NCBI RefSeq assembly: GCF_002284565.1
Contig: NZ_NPKI01000046.1
Coordinates: forward strand, 403,583 to 467,582
Length of the DNA stretch: 64,000 nt
Direction: 5' to 3'
Origin: Mesorhizobium mediterraneum
Lineage (GTDB): Bacteria > Pseudomonadota > Alphaproteobacteria > Rhizobiales > Rhizobiaceae
Below the pieces are notes generated by a model that was given only the letters and a program-made list of their open reading frames with translations, ran no database searches and was not told where the DNA came from. The translations under genes and the position numbers were made by a program. Each line of letters begins with the position of its first letter. The stretch's first letter is position 1. Of the stretch, positions 41,201 through 50,401 are shown in pieces.

Positions 41201-42784
41201 GTGACCACCTCAGCCCAAGCGACCGCGCTTGCCTGTCTGGACGACGTCCAGCCGTCGCTGTCGGCGTGGACGCGGACGATCTTCGATTTCGGCGAGACCG
41301 CCTGGCGCGAATACCAGTCGGCCGCCTGGTATGTCGAGCAGTTGAAGTACGAAGGCTTTTCCGTCGAGGAAGGCTCCGGCGGCATGCCCACCGCCTTCTG
41401 CGCCCACTGGACCAACGGCGCCGGGCCGACCATCGGCATGTACGCCGAATACGACGCTGTGCCGGGCAATTGCCAGGACGCGGCGACCGTCAAGCGACCG
41501 CGCGCGGGCCTCGGCGCTGAGGCCGGCGGCCACACCGATCCGCATTCCGGGCTCGGCATCGCCAGCCTCGGCGGGCTTTTGGCGACCAAGGCTGCAATGC
41601 AGCGCCACGGCATATCGGGCACGCTGCGCTTCACCGGCGAGCCGGCGGAGAAGGTGCGGGGATCGAAGCCGATCCATGCGGCAAAGGGCTACTACGATGG
41701 CCTCGCCGGCATGATCTCCTTCCATCCCTTCTACATGCTGCCGCTCTGCAACACGGCGCGCTGGGACACGCATTGCGGCGCGGCCTATGCGATGATCTAC
41801 CGCTTTGTGTGCGACGAACCCGAAAATTGGGTTCGCGTAAGCGATGGCGCGCCGATCCCGCAGGCGCATTCGGCGGTGCGGGCGCCCGGCGCCAACGACG
41901 CGCTCATGATGATGTACATGGCCTCCAAGGCGCTGCGCGATTCCATGCTGTCGCACCAGGGCGGCTGGTCGATCAGCGAGGCGATCCTGACGGCAGGACA
42001 GGCGACCGCTGACAATCTGCCGACGGGGCTGGCCGAGATCCAGTACATGATCCGCGTGCCGACGCTTGCCATGGCCGAGCAGGTGGCCGCCGTGCTCGAC
42101 CGCAATGCGGAAGCCGCCGCGAAAATGAGCGGCTGCCGCCATGAGCGGCACTGGGTGTCGAAATCGCGGCCGGGGCTGGCCAATCACGCAATGTCAGGCA
42201 TCGCCTATGAGGCGCTGTCGACGGTCGGGCCGCCGCGCTGGGACGAGACGGCCAAGGCGATCGCCCGCGAAATCCAGGTCAATGCCGGCGGCGCGGCGAC
42301 CGACGAGCCGTTCATCGCCGAGCTGGAGCAGCTGATTGCGCCGCATGACGCAGAGGCGATCCTGCGCCGCGACCTGCCGCCGTCGCAGCTCAATTCGACC
42401 TCCGACGACTACACCGACATGTCATGGCACACGCCGACGGCGCGGTTCTACGTCGCCCGCCCGGCGCTGCGTTCCGAGAATGGCCGCGCCTATCCGTCCT
42501 GGGCGATGAACGCGCTGGGCGGCATTTCTGCGACGATCGATCCGATGGTTACCTGCGCGTCGAAGACGATCGCGCTGGCAGCACTTCGCCTGCTGGAAGA
42601 CAAGGCCGCCCGCGATGCGGCGATGGACGAATTCGTCGCCCGCACCGGTGGCGGCATCGGCGGCAGCAAATGGCTGGCGCCGCTCTGCGACTATGAGCCA
42701 CCGATCCATTTCCGCTGGCCGGAATATGTCACCACCCCGCGCGGACGGGACTGGTGGATACCAAGCAACCCGCAAGCCGCGTGA
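41201..42784 (+). CDS. M20 family amidohydrolase (AbgB-like)
   Basis: 527-aa metal-dependent amidase of the M20 peptidase family. Pattern GMYAEYDAVPGNCQD, AGGHTDPHSGLGIASLGG (metal-ligand region), FTGEPAEKVRGSKPIH with the catalytic Glu, and ISFHPFYMLP; a long insertion domain follows. It resembles AbgB, which cuts p-aminobenzoyl-glutamate. The GTG at 41201 is used because GGAGG ends 5 bp before it; ATG at 41189 is the alternative start. First gene of a plus-strand pair with the amidinotransferase-type enzyme 22 bp downstream. Confidence 0.87.
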   Translation: MTTSAQATALACLDDVQPSLSAWTRTIFDFGETAWREYQSAAWYVEQLKYEGFSVEEGSGGMPTAFCAHWTNGAGPTIGMYAEYDAVPGNCQDAATVKRPRAGLGAEAGGHTDPHSGLGIASLGGLLATKAAMQRHGISGTLRFTGEPAEKVRGSKPIHAAKGYYDGLAGMISFHPFYMLPLCNTARWDTHCGAAYAMIYRFVCDEPENWVRVSDGAPIPQAHSAVRAPGANDALMMMYMASKALRDSMLSHQGGWSISEAILTAGQATADNLPTGLAEIQYMIRVPTLAMAEQVAAVLDRNAEAAAKMSGCRHERHWVSKSRPGLANHAMSGIAYEALSTVGPPRWDETAKAIAREIQVNAGGAATDEPFIAELEQLIAPHDAEAILRRDLPPSQLNSTSDDYTDMSWHTPTARFYVARPALRSENGRAYPSWAMNALGGISATIDPMVTCASKTIALAALRLLEDKAARDAAMDEFVARTGGGIGGSKWLAPLCDYEPPIHFRWPEYVTTPRGRDWWIPSNPQAA

Positions 42785-42806
42785 TCATCCAAGCCAGGAG
42801 AACCCC

Positions 42807-43739
42807 ATGACCGTTCATGACCGCATCGTAGCAGAACCGTTTTCGTTGCAGCGTCGCAACCCGGCCGGCGGCACCAAGCCGCTGACCGGTTGGGGCTTTG
42901 CCAACGAGACCGATGTGCTGACCGACGTGCTGCTCGGCTCGCCGAATTTCCTGCGCCATCTCTCGACCAGCTCGCTGTCGCGAAAGCATCTGCGCGAGGC
43001 GCCCTGCAATGTCCAGATCGCGCAGGCGCAGCACAAGGACCTGGTCGCCGCCTACGAGCATTTCGGCGTCAACATCCATTGGCACGAGCCGACGCCGGAA
43101 CTGCCGATGCAGGTCTACTCCCGCGATTCCAGCGTCATGACGCCGTATGGCGTCATCATCACCGCGATGGCCAATTGGTGGCGGCGCGGCGAGAACTACG
43201 CCGCGATCCGCACCTATGAGAAGCTCGGCATTCCGATCTACGACATGGTCACCGCGGGCACCTTCGAGGGCGGCGACTTCAACGTCATCGAGGACGGCGT
43301 GGTGCTGATCGGCTGCGGCGGCGCCCGCACGCAGGAGGAGGGCGCGCGCCAGGTCCAGGCCTGGTTCGACAAGGAGGGCTGGGAGACCCGCATCGCCTTC
43401 ATCGACGAATATTATGTCCATATCGACCTGATGGTAGTGCCGATCGCCGAAAAGCTGACCGCCGTCTGCCTCGCCTGCACGGAGCCGGGCATCGTCGACT
43501 GGCTGAAGGGCAAGGGCCACGAGATCATCGACGTGCCGTTCCAGGATACGATGGCGCTCGGCTGCAACTTCATGTCGCTGGGCAAGGACAGGGTGATCGC
43601 GCCGACGTCCAGCCAGACGCTGATCGGTCAGCTCAAGGCGCGCGGCTTCGAGGTGGCGGCCATCGACATGAGCGAGATCTCGAAGACCGGCGGCGGCATC
43701 CACTGCATGGCGCAGGCGCTGAAGCGCGAGCCGGCCTGA
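42807..43739 (+). CDS. Amidinotransferase-superfamily (DDAH/arginine deiminase-like) hydrolase
   Basis: 310-aa guanidino-group modifying enzyme. Family residues visible: YSRDSSVMTP (Arg106-Asp107), EGGDFN (154-157), the catalytic His205 in EYYVHIDLM, and the catalytic Cys300 in GGGIHCM near the C-terminus. DDAH and arginine deiminase convert a guanidino group into a ureido group and an amine/ammonia through this Cys. It follows an AGGAGAA site and is coupled to the amidohydrolase. Next to an ornithine cyclodeaminase it probably acts on an arginine-related substrate. Confidence 0.9.
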   Translation: MTVHDRIVAEPFSLQRRNPAGGTKPLTGWGFANETDVLTDVLLGSPNFLRHLSTSSLSRKHLREAPCNVQIAQAQHKDLVAAYEHFGVNIHWHEPTPELPMQVYSRDSSVMTPYGVIITAMANWWRRGENYAAIRTYEKLGIPIYDMVTAGTFEGGDFNVIEDGVVLIGCGGARTQEEGARQVQAWFDKEGWETRIAFIDEYYVHIDLMVVPIAEKLTAVCLACTEPGIVDWLKGKGHEIIDVPFQDTMALGCNFMSLGKDRVIAPTSSQTLIGQLKARGFEVAAIDMSEISKTGGGIHCMAQALKREPA

Positions 43740-43785
43740 GCGCCATTGTCAGCAACGTCGATCCCGCCTGGCTCGCGGCACGCGC

Positions 43786-44793
43786 CTACAGCACGATGAG
43801 CTTTCCCTTGCGCAGACGCCTGGCGCAACGATAGGCGAGGTCGGCGGCGACCATGTCTTCCATCGCAATGCCCATCGCCTTGTAGGTGGTGATCTGTTGA
43901 TCCGAAACGCGGCCCGGCGCGCGGTCGATCAGCATGGCGCCAAGCTCGGTGCCGAAATCCGGATCGAAGCCGGCAAGCTCGCAAGAGCCTACCGGGGTCG
44001 GCTTGAATGCATCCTGGGTTTCGACAAAAAGACTGGATTTGCCGATGAGCTCGATCGGCATTTCACCGCCGGGTGGCGCCACCCCGACCGACGAGACATG
44101 CGTGCCCGGCTGGACCCAGCCGGCGTCGATCACCGGCTCGTAGGAGTGGGTCGCCAGGCACACCACGTCGGAACTGCGCACTGCCGCCTCGATGTCGGCG
44201 ACCGCCACCACCGACGGATGTAGCCGGGCAAGCGCTGCCGCATCGTCGAAGCTCTTTGAAGCGACACGGATTTCGGCAAAGTCGCGCACCAGCGGCAACA
44301 GATGCAGGTGCTGGTTGGCCTGCACGCCGGCGCCGACCACGGTCGCAATCCTGGCGTCCCGGCGGGCAAGCGCGCGCACCGACAGCACGGCGGAGCCGGA
44401 GGTTCGCACCGCTGTTATGAAGGTGCCGTCCATGATGCAGACCGGCAGGCCGGACAGCGGATCGAACAGGCTGATGGTGGCGAGGTGGCTGGGCAAGTTC
44501 TTGGCCAGGTTGCCTTCGAAGACATTGACGATCTTGACGGTCAGGTTCATGCCCTCCATCCACGCCGGCATGGCGAGGCTGTAGCCGGCCCCGGGGATGT
44601 CGAGTTGTGGTCGGGGTGGATTGACGACCTTGCCTTGTGACAGCGCCTTGAAGCCGTCTTCCAGAACATCGAGAAGCTGGCTGAGGTCGATGCATTCCAT
44701 CACGTCGGTTTCGCTCAGCACCAGGATCTCGGTCGCTCCCTTGCTGATTTCCGCCGCACTCTTGCCGGCTGGGCTGAACGCTTCCTTGGTCAT
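43786..44793 (-). CDS. Ornithine cyclodeaminase/mu-crystallin family
   Basis: 335-aa NAD-dependent enzyme that turns ornithine into proline and ammonia, or reduces related imino acids. Substrate-binding stretch NPPRPQLDIPG, Rossmann site VVGAGVQANQHLHLLPLVR (about residue 155) and the C-terminal QQITTYKAMGIAMEDMVAA, a family hallmark (usual FKSxGxAxEDxxAA). Start at 44793 has AGGGAGTGCAGG. Convergent with the amidinotransferase-type gene and divergent from an Lrp gene, so it joins the locus functionally. Confidence 0.88.
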   Translation of the reverse strand: MTKEAFSPAGKSAAEISKGATEILVLSETDVMECIDLSQLLDVLEDGFKALSQGKVVNPPRPQLDIPGAGYSLAMPAWMEGMNLTVKIVNVFEGNLAKNLPSHLATISLFDPLSGLPVCIMDGTFITAVRTSGSAVLSVRALARRDARIATVVGAGVQANQHLHLLPLVRDFAEIRVASKSFDDAAALARLHPSVVAVADIEAAVRSSDVVCLATHSYEPVIDAGWVQPGTHVSSVGVAPPGGEMPIELIGKSSLFVETQDAFKPTPVGSCELAGFDPDFGTELGAMLIDRAPGRVSDQQITTYKAMGIAMEDMVAADLAYRCARRLRKGKLIVL

Positions 44794-44952
44794 CCTGCAC
44801 TCCCTGTGTTCGTCGAATTGGCTCACCACGTTCGCTTTGAGTGGGTGAGGGAAGCGCAGGCTATTGCGGGGTTTTATGTGATGAAATACGTTTATTTTGA
44901 CATCTCTGCGTGAAATTAGCATATAAATCCCTGAGATAGCGTGGATTGTGAG

Positions 44953-45414
44953 ATGGGCGATCTCGACCAGATAGACCGCAGCCTGCTCCGGCTGCTGCAG
45001 GAGGACGGGCGCCGGACGACGCTTGATCTTGCCGGGCGTGTCGGGCTCTCGCCGACCGGAACCAGCCAGCGGGTGAAGCGGCTGTTCCGCGACGGGTTCA
45101 TCACCGCGGTCAGGGCCGTGCTCGATCCGCGCAAGGTCGGCCGGGGAACGCTGGTGTTCATCGAGGTCCGGCTTGACCACACGGCGCCGCATGTCTTTGA
45201 CCGCTTCGCCGAAGCCGTGGCGAAAGCTCCGGAGGTTCTGGAGTGCCATATGGTGGTTGGCGGTTTCGATTATCTGGTCAAGGCGCGGATCGCCGATATG
45301 GCGGTGTTCCAGGATTTCCTGCAGCGGGTCATCCTGCCACTGCCCGGCGTGCGCGAAACGCACACTTTCGCCTCCATCGCCGATGTCAAGCCGAACGCCC
45401 TCTTGCCGGTGTGA
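44953..45414 (+). CDS. Lrp/AsnC family regulator of the ornithine cyclodeaminase
   Basis: 153-aa regulator. HTH LDQIDRSLLRLLQEDGRRTTLD... TGTSQRVKRLFRDGFI, then the RAM domain with VECH-like ECHMVVGGFDYLVKARI. ATG at 44953 used; a GTG at 44941 is in frame. Divergent from ornithine cyclodeaminase with a 159-bp AT-rich gap, the arrangement expected for an amino-acid-responsive activator (as PutR or OcdR types). Confidence 0.9.
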   Translation: MGDLDQIDRSLLRLLQEDGRRTTLDLAGRVGLSPTGTSQRVKRLFRDGFITAVRAVLDPRKVGRGTLVFIEVRLDHTAPHVFDRFAEAVAKAPEVLECHMVVGGFDYLVKARIADMAVFQDFLQRVILPLPGVRETHTFASIADVKPNALLPV

Positions 45415-45519
45415 TCAGGTGGAGGAGGAGAACGCTGTTCAGGGCGACCTGCATCGCATCTTTGCCATCTTATCGCTTCCCCTGGCGCGCCTCCGGGGCC
45501 GAGATGCCGGAGACCGGCT

Positions 45520-45903
45520 CTAGCCTTGCACGGTCAGCAGGTTCGCATCGCGCGCGAGCCGCCATGCACCATCCGCCTCCTTGCGCAGGAGCGTCAGCGC
45601 ATATCCCGATCGATGGACCGGCTCGCCATTCGGCGGGGTCGCGGTCATGTCGATGCGGCTGCGGATGAAAGCCCAACTGCCGAGAAGCTGTAGTTCCACG
45701 ATATCGCTCGTGCCGTCGATATGAACGCCGGCCGTCTCCTGCGCGGCTGCCGCGAAGATCTCCTTGTCGAAGGGCTCCCGGCCGGGAACCATGAAGATCG
45801 CGTCGTCCGTCATCAAGCTGAGGACGGTCGCGGTGTCTCCACGCTTGCTCGCATCCATCCACGTCTCGACCAGTTTTCGGATTGCTCTTTCGTCGTCCGT
45901 CAT
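45520..45903 (-). CDS. SnoaL-like/SgcJ family protein
   Basis: 127-aa NTF2-fold protein. Starts MTDDERAIRKLVETWMDASKRGD, with VLSLMTDDAIFMVPGREPF and AWRLARDANLL, the pattern of the SgcJ/EcaC/DUF4440 group. No proven function for most members. Stands alone. Confidence 0.82.
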   Translation of the reverse strand: MTDDERAIRKLVETWMDASKRGDTATVLSLMTDDAIFMVPGREPFDKEIFAAAAQETAGVHIDGTSDIVELQLLGSWAFIRSRIDMTATPPNGEPVHRSGYALTLLRKEADGAWRLARDANLLTVQG

Positions 45904-46065
45904 CCGTTATCTTCCTGGCTCCCCGCCGTCATCGGTACCGAACGGCGCTCCTCCCTCGCCGCAACATAGGGCACAGATCGCCCCGGTCATCGATTGCCGG
46001 TGTTTTATCGACGTCGCGCTGGGTGGGGCATGGTCCGTGAAATGGCAGGTCCGCGCCCTCTATGC

Positions 46066-46815
46066 CTACCGCCAACCGCCCGAGGCGGTGATGCGCTCGC
46101 CGGTCAGCCAGGACGCCTCGTCGGAGGCGAGGAACACCGCGATTCGGGCGATGTCGTCGGGCTGGCCGAAGCGGCCGAGCGGGGTCATGGCGATGACCTG
46201 CTTCTCGAACTCGCTGCCGACGATGCCGATCCGCTGCAGGCCTTCGGTGTCGACGCCGCCGGGCGCGATGGCGTTGACGCGGATGTTGCGGACGCCCAGT
46301 TCTCGCGACATCGACAGCGTGATCGAATCCACCGCGCCCTTGGTGGCGGCGTAGACCAGCGAGTTCGGCTGCGGGTTGAGGCTGGCGACCGAGCTTATGT
46401 TGATGACGCTGCCGCCTCCGGCGCCGAAATGGTTCACCGCTTCCCGGATGGTCAGGATGGTGCCCAGCACATTGGTGTCGAACTCACGGTGGAATTCGGC
46501 CTCGGTCACCGCTTCCAGCGGCTCGAATGCGAAGACGCCGGCGTTGTTGACCAGGATGTCCACCGCGCCGAACGACGATTTGGCGGCCTCGAACAGGCGG
46601 CGCACGTCGGCCGCTTGCGACACGTCACCGTGGACGGCAATGGCTCGGCCGCCTGCGGCCTTGATCGCGGCAACGACGCGGTCCGCACCTTCCCGCGACG
46701 AAGCATAGTTGACGACCACGGCGGCACCGGCCGCCGCAAGACCCTTGGCGATGCCGGCGCCGATACCCTTGGAGGCGCCGGTGACGATGGCCACCTTGCC
46801 GTTCAGCTTGCTCAT
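46066..46815 (-). CDS. Short-chain dehydrogenase/reductase
   Basis: 249-aa SDR. Cofactor site VTGASKGIGAG (12-22), NNAG (90-93), catalytic Ser in NISSVASL, Tyr155 and Lys159 in YAATKGA; C-terminal ITASGGWR. Likely NADP-dependent (Ser/Arg after strand 2: YASSREGA). ATG at 46815 has AAGGAGAG upstream. Divergent from a LysR gene, likely its regulator. Confidence 0.92.
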   Translation of the reverse strand: MSKLNGKVAIVTGASKGIGAGIAKGLAAAGAAVVVNYASSREGADRVVAAIKAAGGRAIAVHGDVSQAADVRRLFEAAKSSFGAVDILVNNAGVFAFEPLEAVTEAEFHREFDTNVLGTILTIREAVNHFGAGGGSVINISSVASLNPQPNSLVYAATKGAVDSITLSMSRELGVRNIRVNAIAPGGVDTEGLQRIGIVGSEFEKQVIAMTPLGRFGQPDDIARIAVFLASDEASWLTGERITASGGWR

Positions 46816-46912
46816 CAAATCTCTCCTTCGTTGACGATGAGCGGTATTTAATAGTGATGGGATAGCGTATTAGGATCGCCTCGATCGGTTCTTTCGTGCC
46901 TGGGATTCTTGA

Positions 46913-47806
46913 ATGACCACCATCCTCGAAAAGACCGCCGGTCTCGTCGCCTTCGTGCGCACGGTCGATGCCGGTTCGTTCCATGCCGCCAGCCGGCTGG
47001 TCGGCTCCAGCCCGTCGGCGGTGTCGAAGAGCGTAGCGCGGCTCGAGCGGCGGCTGGGCGTCAGGCTGATCCAGCGCTCGACGCGCCGCCTGGCACTGAC
47101 CAGCGAAGGCCTCGCCTATTACGAGCGGGTCGCGCCTTTGCTGAGAGCGCTCGACGATGCCGAGGACATCGTCCAGATGGCCGATACGGCGCGCGGCCTG
47201 CTGCGCGTCACGGCATCCGTCGAACTCGGGCGCGGCCTGATCGCCGCATGGGCGCAAGCGTTCCTGGCTCAGCACGGCGAGGTGAAGCTCGAGCTCAGCG
47301 TCACCGACCGCCACGCCGACCTGATCCGCGAAGGCTATGACGTCGCGGTGCGCATGGGGGCGCTGTCGGACACCGGGCTCATCGCTCGCAAGATCGCCAA
47401 TCTGCCGATCGTGCTGGTGGCGTCGCCCGCCTATGTCGAACGGCGCGGCCGGCCGGCCTCGATCGAGGATTTGCAGAACCACGACTTCGTCCGCTACCAG
47501 ATGGCCGGCCGGCCTTATCCCGTCACCTTGGCCGACGGCACGGTGATCGTGCCGAACGGGCGACTCGACACCGATGACGGCGGCGCCATCCGGCAAGCGG
47601 CGCTTGCCGGAGCCGGCATCGCGCATCTGATGCAGTTTGCCGTGCAGGACGATCTCGACACCGGCCGTCTGGTCCGCATCCTGCCCGAGGTGGCGATGCC
47701 GACCATGCCGGTGCACATCGTCCATGCGTATGGGCGGCAGCTACCGGTCCGTGCCCGGCTGTTCGTCGACTTCCTGGCGAGCCAGATGGCGGCGCTGACG
47801 CGATAG
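46913..47806 (+). CDS. LysR family regulator next to SDR
   Basis: 297-aa regulator of the CrgA/AaeR-like subgroup. Winged helix LVAFVRTVDAGSFHAASRLVGSSPSAVSKSVARLE, then the effector domain (from about residue 90). The 97-bp gap to the divergent SDR gene suggests it controls it. Confidence 0.9.
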   Translation: MTTILEKTAGLVAFVRTVDAGSFHAASRLVGSSPSAVSKSVARLERRLGVRLIQRSTRRLALTSEGLAYYERVAPLLRALDDAEDIVQMADTARGLLRVTASVELGRGLIAAWAQAFLAQHGEVKLELSVTDRHADLIREGYDVAVRMGALSDTGLIARKIANLPIVLVASPAYVERRGRPASIEDLQNHDFVRYQMAGRPYPVTLADGTVIVPNGRLDTDDGGAIRQAALAGAGIAHLMQFAVQDDLDTGRLVRILPEVAMPTMPVHIVHAYGRQLPVRARLFVDFLASQMAALTR

Positions 47807-47937
47807 GGCAGGCGCTCCGTGGCAAAGACAGCGGCGCTTCCTCGATGGCCATGCGGTAGCCTTTGAGCGTCGCTGCGTTGAAGTTTAATATCAAGCCCTG
47901 GCGCGGCGCGACGTAACGAGAATCCCTGTCCATCGAG

Positions 47938-48360
47938 CTAAAACGTAATCTTCACCGAAGCGGCGCTGCGGTTCGCCGGCCCGTGAAAGACGGCCTCGAT
48001 GTTGTTGCCGTCGGGATCGAGCAGGAAGGCGGCATAGTAGCCGTGATGGTAGTGCTGCCGCTCGCCCGGTGCGCCATTGTCCGTGCCGCCGCCATCGAGG
48101 CCGGCCTTGTAGAAGGCGTCGACCATCGCGCGGTCCTTTGCCTGGAAGGCAAGGTGGTGGCGCCCGGTCAGTTGCCCGTTGGCCGCCCGGCTGTCGATGC
48201 TGGAGACGAACAGCTCGTCGGCCCAGAAATAATCCTCGGCGCTGCCGCCGATGGGAACGTCGAGCACCTTGAAAACCGCCTCGTAGAAGCGGCGGCTGGC
48301 CTTGAGATCCCTGACCACCAGCTGGACGTGGTCGATGAGACGGCCGCGATGAAGTTCCAT
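47938..48360 (-). CDS. VOC family (glyoxalase/dioxygenase fold) protein
   Basis: 140-aa protein of the vicinal oxygen chelate fold. Starts LIDHVQLVVRDLKASRRFYE, with GRHHLAFQAKDRAMVDAFY and the Glu ligand region LLDPDGNNIEAVFHG. The His and Glu metal ligands of the fold are present (HVQL, HHLAF, NIEAV). Start chosen at ATG 48360 behind AGGAG. Function unknown. Confidence 0.85.
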   Translation of the reverse strand: MELHRGRLIDHVQLVVRDLKASRRFYEAVFKVLDVPIGGSAEDYFWADELFVSSIDSRAANGQLTGRHHLAFQAKDRAMVDAFYKAGLDGGGTDNGAPGERQHYHHGYYAAFLLDPDGNNIEAVFHGPANRSAASVKITF

Positions 48361-48572
48361 GCCTGTTAGCTCCTGATCGCCAGGTTGGAAATCTAGCTCA
48401 GGACAGTGCACGGTCAATGCAATGGAGCAATTGAGTGGGGCGATTTCCCGACTGGATAAAAAACGCAACCGGATTGTAGGATTCGAAATGTCGCCATCGT
48501 CCTTCGGACGCAAGCGGTGTGACGAAGCTCGAAAGAAGTCGCGCCGTGTCCAAACGATCTCGGGAGAAAAAC
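48361..48572. other. Promoter gap VOC/MFS
   Basis: 212 bp between divergent genes, no gene or hairpin seen. Confidence 0.3.
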
Positions 48573-49775
48573 ATGAGCCTTTCCTATCGTTGGGTCATCG
48601 TCGCGGCAGGTGCTGTGATGACCTGTGTCGCCCTCGGGGCGATGTTCTCGCTGGCGATTTTCCTCGAACCGATGGCGCTCGACACAGATTGGTCGCGCGC
48701 CGGCATATCGAGCGCTATGACGCTGAACTTCCTGGTAATGGGCCTCGGCGGCTTCGCCTGGGGCGCCATTTACGATCGCTACGGCGCCCGCATCGTGGTG
48801 ATGACAGGTGCGTTGCTGCTCGGGCTGGCGCTGGTGCTGGCCAGCCGCACCGGCTCGCTGCTTGTCTTCCAGATCACCTATGGCGTGCTCGTCGGCCTGG
48901 CGGCAAGCGCCTTCTTCGCGCCGATGATCGCGCTGACCGCCGCTTGGTTCGACACCAATCGCAGCTTGGCCGTTTCCCTGGTCTCGGCGGGCATGGGCGT
49001 GGCGCCGATGACGATCTCGCCCTTCGCGCAATGGCTGATCACGGCCTATGACTGGCGCACCGCCATGTTCGTCATCGGCGTCGCGGCATGGGCGCTGCTG
49101 GTGCCGGCCGCATTGCTGGTGCGCCAGCCGCCCAAGCCTGCCGCCGACGGCGCAGCCGCCGATATTGCCGCCAACGATACCGGCATGTCAGTTCCACAAG
49201 CGTTCCGCTCGCCGCAATTCATCGTTCTGGCACTGACCTTCTTTGCCTGCTGCGCGGCGCATTCCGGGCCAATCTTCCACATGGTGAGCTATGCGATGCT
49301 GTGCGGCATAGCGCCGATGGCGGCGGTCAGCATCTACAGCATCGAGGGCCTGGCCGGCTTAGGCGGCAGGCTTCTATACGGCGTGCTTGCCGACCGGCTG
49401 GGGGTCAAGCCGGTGCTGATTACCGGTCTGGCGATACAGTCCGTGGTCATCGCAGCCTATCTCGCCGTCAGCGAGCTTGGTCAATTCTACACGCTCGCCA
49501 TCATCTTCGGCGCCACCTATGGCGGCGTGATGCCGCTCTATGCGGTGCTGGCGCGCGAATATTTCGGCCAGCGCATCCTCGGCACGGTGTTTGGTGCCGT
49601 CACCATGCTGTCCAGCATCGGCATGGCCTTCGGCCCGCTCGCCGGCGGCATGGTGTTCGATGCCTATGCCAGCTATTCCTGGCTGTTCATCGGCTCGGCC
49701 CTTGTCGGGCTCGGCGCGGTGGCGGTGGCGATCGCCTTCCCGCGGCTGCCGCGCAGGGAGTTGCAACCGGCGTAA
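48573..49775 (+). CDS. MFS transporter (OFA/monocarboxylate type)
   Basis: 400-aa transporter with about 12 membrane helices. The loop after helix 2 reads GGFAWGAIYDRYGARIVVMTG, the A-like motif of the oxalate/formate antiporter (OFA) and monocarboxylate group; a matching loop GGRLLYGVLADRLGVKPVLI opens the second half. ATG at 48573 follows CGGGAGAAA. Substrate unknown; a carboxylate is likely. Monocistronic. Confidence 0.88.
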   Translation: MSLSYRWVIVAAGAVMTCVALGAMFSLAIFLEPMALDTDWSRAGISSAMTLNFLVMGLGGFAWGAIYDRYGARIVVMTGALLLGLALVLASRTGSLLVFQITYGVLVGLAASAFFAPMIALTAAWFDTNRSLAVSLVSAGMGVAPMTISPFAQWLITAYDWRTAMFVIGVAAWALLVPAALLVRQPPKPAADGAAADIAANDTGMSVPQAFRSPQFIVLALTFFACCAAHSGPIFHMVSYAMLCGIAPMAAVSIYSIEGLAGLGGRLLYGVLADRLGVKPVLITGLAIQSVVIAAYLAVSELGQFYTLAIIFGATYGGVMPLYAVLAREYFGQRILGTVFGAVTMLSSIGMAFGPLAGGMVFDAYASYSWLFIGSALVGLGAVAVAIAFPRLPRRELQPA

Positions 49776-50401
49776 GGATTGGCCGAGAGTGGGCGCAGGG
49801 GGTCAAAAGTGGACATAAACTATGCCGGCTTTTGTCCCCCCAACTACGAGACCCGATCGGCAACGATGGGAGCTTTGTGCTCTGTTTAGGTCAGGTCTGT
49901 GGGCCTGTTTCCTCTTGATTAGCGATCGATCATGCTGCATTGCAGCGCGCTCGCGCCAATACGAAGTGTGGATAAGTCGGGGATTCGGACGCAAAACTGC
50001 CAAAATAGGCAATTTCGGGCGGTTTTCGCGCATTTCGCAGGCGTACCTCACGCGACTATTTCAGTCACGTTAACATTTTGTGTTGCGGCGCAGCATTTTT
50101 TTCCTATCGTCGGGCTTGGGGCATTCGATGGCGTGAAGAGACTCTCCTTGGCAATTCTCCCTGGAGGCCCGGTGAAGCGTGGTGTTGAGGCAATCTGCAA
50201 TCTGGTGGACCCACTGGCGGGGATTGGCGCAGAGCCATTCGATCGCCCCGCCCGAACCTCCGCAAGCCGTGCGAGACGCAGCGCTTCGAGCGAAAACGAT
50301 CAGCGCCATTGCGCAGGCGCCGCTGTCCGCAGAGTGAGCAGCGGCGAACACGATCGGCGGCAACAATTTCAGCGGAGACATCCAACTGGCGGACGCGGCC
50401 G
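49776..50401. other. Large gap upstream of the glycan operon
   Basis: 626 bp, AT-richer than its surroundings, with several short unconvincing frames. It includes a T-run with GCATTTTTTT near 50092, one exact DnaA-box (TGTGGATAA at 49967) and runs of A/T that would suit a MucR-like regulator. I see no gene; it should hold the operon promoter. Confidence 0.35.

Noticed and set aside
49967..49975. Exact DnaA-box sequence TGTGGATAA (also TTATCCACA at 33144)
   Set aside because: Single isolated boxes occur by chance; there is no cluster, AT-rich unwinding region or replication gene to suggest an origin.
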